Source: DATBED01 sp036276195
Lineage (GTDB): Bacteria; Patescibacteriota; Saccharimonadia; Saccharimonadales; UBA4665
Direction of reading: 5' to 3'
DNA: 22,994 nucleotides
Assembly (NCBI GenBank): GCA_036276195.1
Contig: DATBED010000078.1
Span: forward strand, 1-22,994
The notes beneath the pieces are model-generated. The model made no database searches. It had not been told where the DNA came from and worked only from the letters and a program-made list of their open reading frames with translations. Shown here piece after piece: positions 11,601 to 20,600 of this stretch (the stretch's first letter is position 1; every line of letters begins with the position of its first letter). The position numbers and the translations under genes are program-made.

Positions 11601-14600
11601 TATCCAAGCGCTACACCTAGAATACTAGCTGAAGCAGAGGCTCCAATGGCGACACTGTCATTACCACCGAGGCCGTTCGTGTTAATGGTAGCCCCGTTAC
11701 CTACAGCTAGACTTAAGGCTGCGCCTGCTGTCGACCCGGCTCCAAAGTGCTCACTGTTAGCCCCGCCAGTTCCCGGGCTGCTCAACGTTCCTGCAAAGTA
11801 ACTGGTACCACCACTGGCCACGTTCAGTCGAGTGATGTATGCAGTACTAGTTGCGACAGGGCCGCCGCCGGTACTAGCAGCACCAGTGTCACTAAAGCTG
11901 TTTGTATTGCTCGTGTAAAAGACATTTTCTGCCCCGCTGCTGGTTCCACGATAGATACGATAGGATATGACCCCCTGCACCGCATTCCAGCTAATCGGTA
12001 GGGTTAGGTTGCCACCGCTGGTGGTGCCGGAGACTTCGGTGCTTGGCAGGGTTTCGCCACCACTGCCATCTATGGCGCTAATCTTATAGAAGTAGGTTCC
12101 GGCCGTTAAGCTACCGCCGGCAGTGGCCGCTCCGACAGCCGCCCCTGTGGGAGCACTCATGGTGCCAAGGTTGAAGTTACCGCTACTGTCAACACTAGAC
12201 AGAGCAGTTCCACTATTGTTTTGGAACTGTAACAGATTGCCAGTCTGGCCACTTGCACCCTGAATAATTCCTGCAATCGCAGTGCTAATAGAGGGAACTA
12301 TAGTTAAGCCTGCAATCTGTGAACCTTGACTACCGGCAGCAATATTAATACCGTCATTCGATGTGATACTATATCCGTTACCACTGTTAGTGACATTAAT
12401 TGCTCCTGTATTGTTAACATGAGCTGTGACATTGAGCGCTGAATTACTCTGTGATACTGTATGAGTTATATTAAAATTACCGCCGCCATCAACATTAACT
12501 AAGACCGTGCCATCATTCTTCTGTAACTGTAGCAAGTCAGCTGTTTGGCTGCTGGCCCCTTGAATCACTAGTCCTTGATTAGTGGTGGCGCCAGTGTTAA
12601 TTTGGGCAGCTGCATTGTTGTTGGCTGTACTATTAGCGTTGACGGTCAGGCGAGTGTTGGTACCGAAGCCGCTGCTCAGATTGATGCCGACATTAGTACC
12701 GTTGTCGAACAGCTGGGAATTGCCAATGCTGGTGCCGCCGGCACCGTACTTGGCAACAAAGTTCTGGGTACCGGTTCCGGTAATACCAGAGCCACCGCCG
12801 CCAGCCGTACAGTTACCCAGCGTAAACAAACAAACCGTATCTATAGTGGCGGAGCTAGCCGGAATGTTGACAGTCTGACTTTGGGTTAAGGTAGACTGGG
12901 CCAGAGTGCTCTTGAACGATCCACTCTGGTAGTACAGCTGGCCGCTGGCATTAATGCCGGAGAGCACGACTCCGGTGGAGTTTTGTACCTGCAAGAAGTC
13001 GGCTGTCTGGCTGGCTGCAGCCTTGATCTGCAAGCCAATAGTTGCGGCAGTCTGCAGGGAGTAAAATTGGCCAAGGTTTTGGTCGATGTAGCCGAGCTCC
13101 GTTGTGGCGCCACTGTCGTAACGTACATAGCGTGAAGAGCCGGGATTTACAAATAAGGAGGCTCCTAGCCTATTAACTTGTACTGCAAGATTAGTACCCA
13201 GTGCCACGTCGGAGGTTCCGTTATGTGTCAATATATCTGTGCCTCCGCCTGAGTCACCAATTCCCCACCCACCAGCAGCCGTACTATAAATGCGCTGGCC
13301 GGCGCCACCTTGTATGGCAGGCATGGAGCTCGCGGTACCGTTGCCGGATAGGATAAAGCCGGCAGCAGTAACCGTGCCTTGGATGGAAGCGCTACCGGTA
13401 GTGTTGCTGGCCGGGGTGCTGCCGCTGGCAGCTAAGCCGGTATCGCTCAAACTAAAGGTGCTGGCGCCACCAGCTATGGTACCGATCAGACCAGTGGTGG
13501 CCGGTGTACCACCGGCTGTGGTGCGGTAGACTTTGTAGCTGACTGCTCCGCTGACCCGGCTTGGGGTAATCGTGTTGAAGTTAGTGCCATTTAAGGTAGC
13601 CGCTCCGTTGGTGATCTGGGTCTCAGTGCTGGCCAGCGTCTCCCCAAGGCCGTCATAGGCCGTGACCTTGTAGCCCCAAGTGGTCGTGCAACTGCTGACG
13701 CAAGTCGCCACTACGGTTGGGGCAGCCGGAGTACTGACCGCGGTGTTCACAAAGGCCCCGGCGTTCTGCAAGCTAGCCGTGGGGCTGGAAGTATTAAGCC
13801 CAATACCGGCGCCTCCCCGTACTATGATGTTGCCGTTGGCGTCTTGCTGGTTGGCGTAGATAGTTCCGGTGCCTAGATCGTTGATGCCGTTGGCACCAGG
13901 ACCAGAGAAGGTGTTACCCGATAAATACACACCGCTCACACCGCTGTTTATAGTAATGGCATAGCCAGTCCCAGAAGTATGAGTAATATAGTTACTTATG
14001 ATTTGGGCATTGTTACCGCCGAAACTCCAGTCGGCCTGGATATCGGATGTAGACCCTGACCCACCGTTATTGGTCAGGATATTATTGCTAATGGTACTGC
14101 CGTTATCATCAATTGCAATACCGAAGGATGCGTTATTGGCAACATTGTTGCCGCTAACGGTATTACCATTTCCGCTTACATCAATACCAATACGGCCATT
14201 ACCATTTGACGTATTGCCACTTATAGTCGCGTTGCCACCTCCAGTTATACCGTCTAAACTGTTACTATAACTTGTATTACCAGTGGCTGTGCTGCTAGAA
14301 CCGACAACTATGCCCCTAATTGAATTGGAGTATGATGTGTTGCCGGAGAGTGTAACCTGCGCACCATTCCCAGTAATACCACTGCCACCATTAGAAAAGG
14401 TCATATTGCCCGTAGCAGAACTTCCAGCACCGACGGCAATACCATCGCCTACATTGTTGTGAGCTATGTTATTGGTGTAAACAGAGCCAGAAGTATGATC
14501 TGACGAATAAATACCTTTTAGTCCAGCGCCGCTTACTTCGTTATTTATGAATTTTTGGTCTGCTTGTTGGTTGTAGTCGTCAATACCATAACCGGCTGGA

Positions 14601-17600
14601 TTGATTAAAAGGGTGTTGATAACCTGGGAGTGATCTGCCTGGTTTGGTGCTTCTAAGTCTATATCATCATTGTTGGTATTAGTATAGGTTGCTTTATTAC
14701 CATTAATTTGCAGATTCGAGACACTGGTATATTGTGCTGTAATCGCAATGACACCGCCAAAGCTAGCATCGTCATACAGACGCTTTAAGATAGTACTGGG
14801 CCCCTGACCGGTAATATTAACATTAGCCTTGTTAAGCGTAACGTCACCACCAATATTATAGGTACCGTCTAGCAATACCACTGATCCACCGGTGCTCGGT
14901 AGAGCAGCAATAGCGTTGTTAATAGTGGTTTGGTCGTTGGTGCCGGTGGCTACAAAGTTGGCGGAGTATTTGTTGGAGGAGTTGCTGGCGGCTACGATCT
15001 CGGTGACGCTGCTGGTGTAGCCTTGCCATTGGCCGTTTTCGTAGACGAAGAGTTGGTTGAGATCGGTGCGGTAGTAGATTTGGCCTTCGGTGGGGCTGGC
15101 GGGGAAGCTGGCGGAGCCGGTCACTTTTAGGGACTGGCCAGCCGCCAGGTAGAGGTTGCCGCTGCTGTCGACGCCGCTTAGAGCTTGGCCGCTGCTGTTT
15201 TGCAATTGTAGCAGGTCGGCGGTTTGGCTGGCTGCTCCCTGGATGACTAGTCCTAAGCTAGTGGATGCGCCGCTGTTAAGTTGGGTGGCCGCCGCGTTGT
15301 TGGCCGTGCTGTTGGCATTGACTGTTAGTTTGGTGCCGGTGCCGAAGCCGCTGGCCACGTTCAGGCCGACGTTGGTGCCGTTGTCGAATAGTTGCGAGGC
15401 CGTTATTTGGTTGGTTGTGCCGTTGAACTTGGTAACGTAGTTGGCACTGTAGCCCGTGGCGCTAACGCCTCCACCAGTGCCAACACAGTTGGATAGGCTT
15501 TGCAGACAGACCGTGTCGGCGGCGCCGCCGGCAATTGATGGCAGCGTGTAGGTGGCCGTGCCGGTGCCGGTGGGAGCGGCCGCTTGCAGGGCGCTAAGGT
15601 TGGTATTGCTGCTGTTGGCCAAGGTTACTACTCCGGCCGTGCTGCCCGCTACACCCACCGTAATGCCCCCCGCCCCTTGCACGGCTAGGGTACCGCTAAA
15701 GGTCGGGCTGTTAACTACGGTTAGGTTGCTACAGCTACCACCACTGCCTAGGGTGATGGTGTTACCACCGCCGGTTAGGTTACCGGTGCCAGATGGGCAG
15801 ACTAGGGTGGTGTTACCCTGTACTGCCGTGCTGGCAGCTGAGCCGTAGATTACGCTTAGAGTGGGTACCGCTCCAGCTACGTTGTTGGTGCCACCTAGGG
15901 TTAGTCCGGTGACAGCTCCTAGGTGATCAACATAGTTGCCGGAGGTATCAGTGCCCAGTACTACTGGGCTGCTAGATAGCGTGCCCGAGCCGTTGGTGTG
16001 GACTACGCCGGTGCCTAGGTTAGAGAAAGTGCCGCCGGCCGCCGTTAGCTTGCCGGCCGAGTCAAACTTGGCCAGTACCGCACCGGTGCTGTCTTGTAGC
16101 TCCAACAGATCGGCCGTTTGGCTGCCAACACCTTGGATTATCAAGCCCTGGTTGGCGGGCGCGCCACTGTTGATCTGAGCGGTAGCATTGTTATTGGCGA
16201 CGCTGTTGGCATTGACGGTCAGTCGGCTATTGGTGCCGAAGCCGCTACTAACATTCAGGCCGACGTTGGTGCCGTTGTCGAACAGCTGCGAGTTTGTGAT
16301 CTGGGTAGCGCCGGCATTGTTGTACTTAGTGATGAAGTTTTGGCTGCCGCCGGTGGTGCTGACGCCGCCGCCCGCGCCAACGCAGTTGGCCAGCGTTAGC
16401 AAACAAACCGTGTCCGTACTGCCGCCGGCAATCGTCGGGATCTGCACCGTGGCATTGCCTGCCCCCGACGGGTTCAAGCCTTGCAAAGTGACCACTCGTG
16501 TACTGCTGGAATTGGCCAGGTTCAGGTTGCCGGTGGTGCTGCCGGCCACGCCAACCGTTACCGTGCTGCCCTGCAAAGTAGCCGTGGTGGTTATATTGTT
16601 GCCGGTGCTGATGGCGCCGAAGCCGCTGGCAATCGAGCCGGCTGTGAGGGCGCCGGTTTGGGTAATGTTGGTTTGCACGGCTGTTGGTAAGGTCTGGCTC
16701 AGGCTGGGTATATTGCTGCCGTCGGTGACCAACACGCTGTTGGCGGCGGCCGCCGTGGCCTGCACCCCCGACGTACCATTGCCATACAGAATGCCGTTCA
16801 ACGTTAGAGCGTTAGCGCCGGTGCCGCCGTTGGCCACCGTTAGAGCGCTGGTTAAGGTCAAGCCGTTAAAGGTCGGTGCCGCCGTGGAGGCGATATCTTG
16901 AATGGTGTTGATCGTACCGCTGCCATTGTCGCTGAAGTTGGTGCTGCTGAACTGAGCGATGCCCTTCTGTGTGGTACTGGCATCGTTGATAGTGATGGTG
17001 CCGCCGCTGCCGCTGGAGTTGGCTAAGCTCAAGACACCGGCCTGGCTGTCTAGGCTGGTCACGCCGCCGCCGGCGCCGCCGGTACAGCTGGAAAAGGCTA
17101 AGACGCCGCCGCCTTGGCTTTCCAGACAGTCGCCGTTATTACCGCCGGTGCCGGGCAGCGTCAGCGAAAAGGCGGCGGCCGGATTGCTGGATGGCGCTTG
17201 CAGCGTAATGGTATGGCTGCCGGCCGAGTTGTTAAAGATAATGGCGCCGGAGTTGCCGGATGGCCCGGCCGTGCCCAGCGTTAGAGCGCTGGCGCCCTGG
17301 ATGGCTAGCGTACCGCTATCTGTTACAGCCGTGCCGGACTCGCTAATATTCGAGGAGTTGCCAATGCTGCCGCTGCCGGTAAATTTGGCGAAAGTGCCAT
17401 TGGTGCCACCACTGGTGGTGACGCCGCCGCCGCTGCCGGCACAGTTACCGGTGCTTAAACAGATGTCAGCCGAGGCGGCGCCCGGATCGGGCAAGTTGTA
17501 GCTGGTGGCCTGGCCCAGCCCGCCAGACTTAATTTGCAGCGTGCCCAGGTTGTTGTCGGCACCGTCGGCCAGCTTGACTAAGCCGGCATTGCCGCCGGCA

Positions 17601-20600
17601 CCGGTGGTACCAACCGTGAAACCACCGGAGCCTTGCACGGCCAGGGTACCAGTAATAGTGCCATTATTGGTCACATTAAGCGTGCCGGCTGTTAGGCTGC
17701 CGTTAACGGCGGCGTTGTTGTTGACCGTTACCGCCGTGCCGGCGCCGCTGAAGGTCTGGCTGCCGGTAAAGCTCTGGCTAACGGCGTTCAGGTAAGCCAC
17801 ATGGGTCAGTGTGCCTGCTGTATTTATGTCTACGCCGCCCAGTTCAATGGCCGCTCCCACCCCCATGGCGTTAACGATATTACCTTGCAAGGTGGCTGTG
17901 GTGGTGATGTTGTTACCAGTGCTGATGGCACCAAACCCGGAGGCAATCGAGCCACTGGTCAAGACACCGGTCGAGGTGATGTTGCCCTGCACTGCCGCCG
18001 GCAGTGTCTGGCTCAGGCTCGGTATGTTAGAGCCATCGGTCACCAGCACGCTGTTAGCCGCCGCGGCCGTAACCTGTAAAGCTCCGCTGCCATTACCATA
18101 AATTAAGCCGTTCGTTGTAAATGTACCAGCGCCTGTACCACCGTTGCTAACAGATAGACTGTTGTTAAAGAAGGTACCGCTGTTGCGATCAACTACGCCG
18201 CTGCTCAGCAGGCCGCCGGCACTAGCTTGAACCAAGCCCGCGCCCAGGCCGGCCAGCGTCAGGTTGCCACTGGAATCAAACTTGGCCAGCACGCCGCCGG
18301 TGCTGTTCTGCAGCTCCAACAAGTCAGCCGTCTGGTTAGGCGTCACCCCGGTGCCAAAGCCCTGAATAACTAGCCCTTTATTAGCCGCCGCGCCGCTGTT
18401 AACTTGGGCTGTTGTAGCATTGTCGGCGGTAACATTATCGTTAACCGTAAAGCGGGCATTGGTACCAAAACCGGAACTGGTGTTCAGCCCCACATTGGTG
18501 CCGTTGTCGAACAGTTGGGAGTTGGTGATCTGGCTGGCGCCGGCATTGTTGTACTTGGTAATGAAGTTCTGGCTGCCACCGCTGGTAGATACGGCGCCGC
18601 CCGCCCCAACACAGTTAGCTAGGGTTAATAAACAAACCGTATCTGTAGTAGCTGTGGAGGCCGGCAGGGTGATGGTCTGGTCTTGGCCGGCGGCGGCTAG
18701 GCCATTCAGAGTGGTGGTGTGGCCGTTGCTGGCATTGTTGAAGACCAATGCCCCATCTGTAGTATTTGCTACACCCACCGTAATGCCCCCGGCCCCTTGC
18801 ACCGCCAGAGTGCCAGAGAACGTGGGGCTGTTGACGACTGTTAGGTTGTTACAGCTACCGCCACTGCCTAGGGTGATGGTATTGCCACCACCGGTTAGGT
18901 TGCCCGTACCAGATGGGCAAACCAGTGTGGTATTGCCTTGTACGGCCGTGCTGGCAGCTGAGCCGTAGATGACGCTTAGAGTGGGTACTGCTCCAGCTAC
19001 GTTGTTAGTGCCGCCAAGGGTTAGTCCGGTGACGGCTCCTAGGTGATCAACGTAATTGCCGGAGGTATCAGTGCCCAGTACTACTGGGCTGCTAGATAGC
19101 GTGCCCGAGCCGTTGGTGTGGACTACGCCGGCGCCGAGGTTAGAGAAAGTGATCGTACCGGTGCTAGTCAGGCCGGTCAGCGAGGCCAGCGTGCCGGCAA
19201 TGGTGCTGTTCCCTGTTACTGTTATGCCGCCGGCGCTGATGGTGGCGCCGCCGCTAGTCACAGTCAGGCCCGTCCCAACAGTGGTACTGCCACTGACATT
19301 AGCGTTGCCGTTAACATCTAGCTTGAAGCTGACACCCGGCGAGGCCGTGCCCACGCCCAGGCTGGTACCGTTGTCAAAAATAAGGGAATTGCCCAGCTGG
19401 GTGCCGCCGGCATTAGTGAATTTTGGCACGAAGTTCTGGGTACCGCCGCTGGCCGTTACGCCGCCGCCGGTGCCAACACAGTTAGCCAGCGTCAGCAGGC
19501 AAACCGTATCGGAAGCCACCGAAGAAGCCGGAATAGTAATCGTTTGATCCTGGCCGGCCGGCGCCAAACCTTGCAGAGTCGTCAGATGGCTATTGCCTGC
19601 GTTAGCGAAGACCAGATTGCCTGCTGTTGTGCCAGCCACACCAATGCTGACGCCGCCCGCCCCTTGAATGGTGGCTATACCGGTGGTTACCATGTTGCCG
19701 GAGCCGTCCACCGTAAAGTTGCCGCCGGCAATGTTCAGCGAGCCGCCCTGCAAGGCCGCTGTGGTGCTAATGTTGTTAGTAGTACTAATATTGCCAAAAC
19801 CACTGGCGATCGAGCCGCTAGCCAATACACCGGTGATGGTAATGTTACCCTGCACTACATTAGGCAAGGTCTGGGTCAACCCCGGCAGACTGCTGCCATC
19901 GGTGGCCAATATGCTGTTGGCCGCGGCAGCTGTAGCCTGGACAGCGCCGCTACCATTACCGTAGAGCAGGCCGTTGGCCGTCAGCGATGTTACGCCAGTA
20001 CCACCGTTAGCTACGCTTAGCTGACTGCCCAGCGTCAGGCTGCCGCTAATGGTGGCATCGCCACTGTTAGTTAAAACAAAACGGTCGCTGCCGGCGCCTT
20101 GCAGCTGCAACAGATTACCACCACCGGTGTTGTTAACAAAAATCGAGCTGCCGGCGCCGGTGTCGAGCTGGGCTGAGCCGGGTTGCAAGACCACGGCCTG
20201 CCCGGGGCCGTTAGCGCAAGTAAAGCCCGAGGTACAGATTGTCTGTGAGCCCGGCCCAACAGTTGGGAACTGAAAGGTTCGCCCCCCGGCCGTGAAGGTC
20301 ACGTTGTCATTACCCGCTGAAATATTTACATCATTGCCGGCCGCTGTCTGCTGCAAAGTGTTGGTTGAAATGGCCCCCGTTACGGTCAGTCCACCGGCCG
20401 CCGTTACAGTGCTGCCGCTCTGGCTTAAAATGGAGTCGCCAATGGTCTGCCCGCCGGTTATTAGGGCAATCGTACCCGTTGTTCCAGAATTTACAACGGC
20501 ACTACTGCTTAGACTGTAATTGCCATTCCCCAGAGGAGTTATTACTAGGCTGGAACTGCCCGAAGTTAAAGTTACAACTCCCTGATTAGAGATGGTGGTG

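Noticed and set aside
15648..19151. The 384-bp repeat as an assembly artefact
   Set aside because: The copies differ at 39 sites spread along their length and both keep the reading frame, so they are real separate copies.
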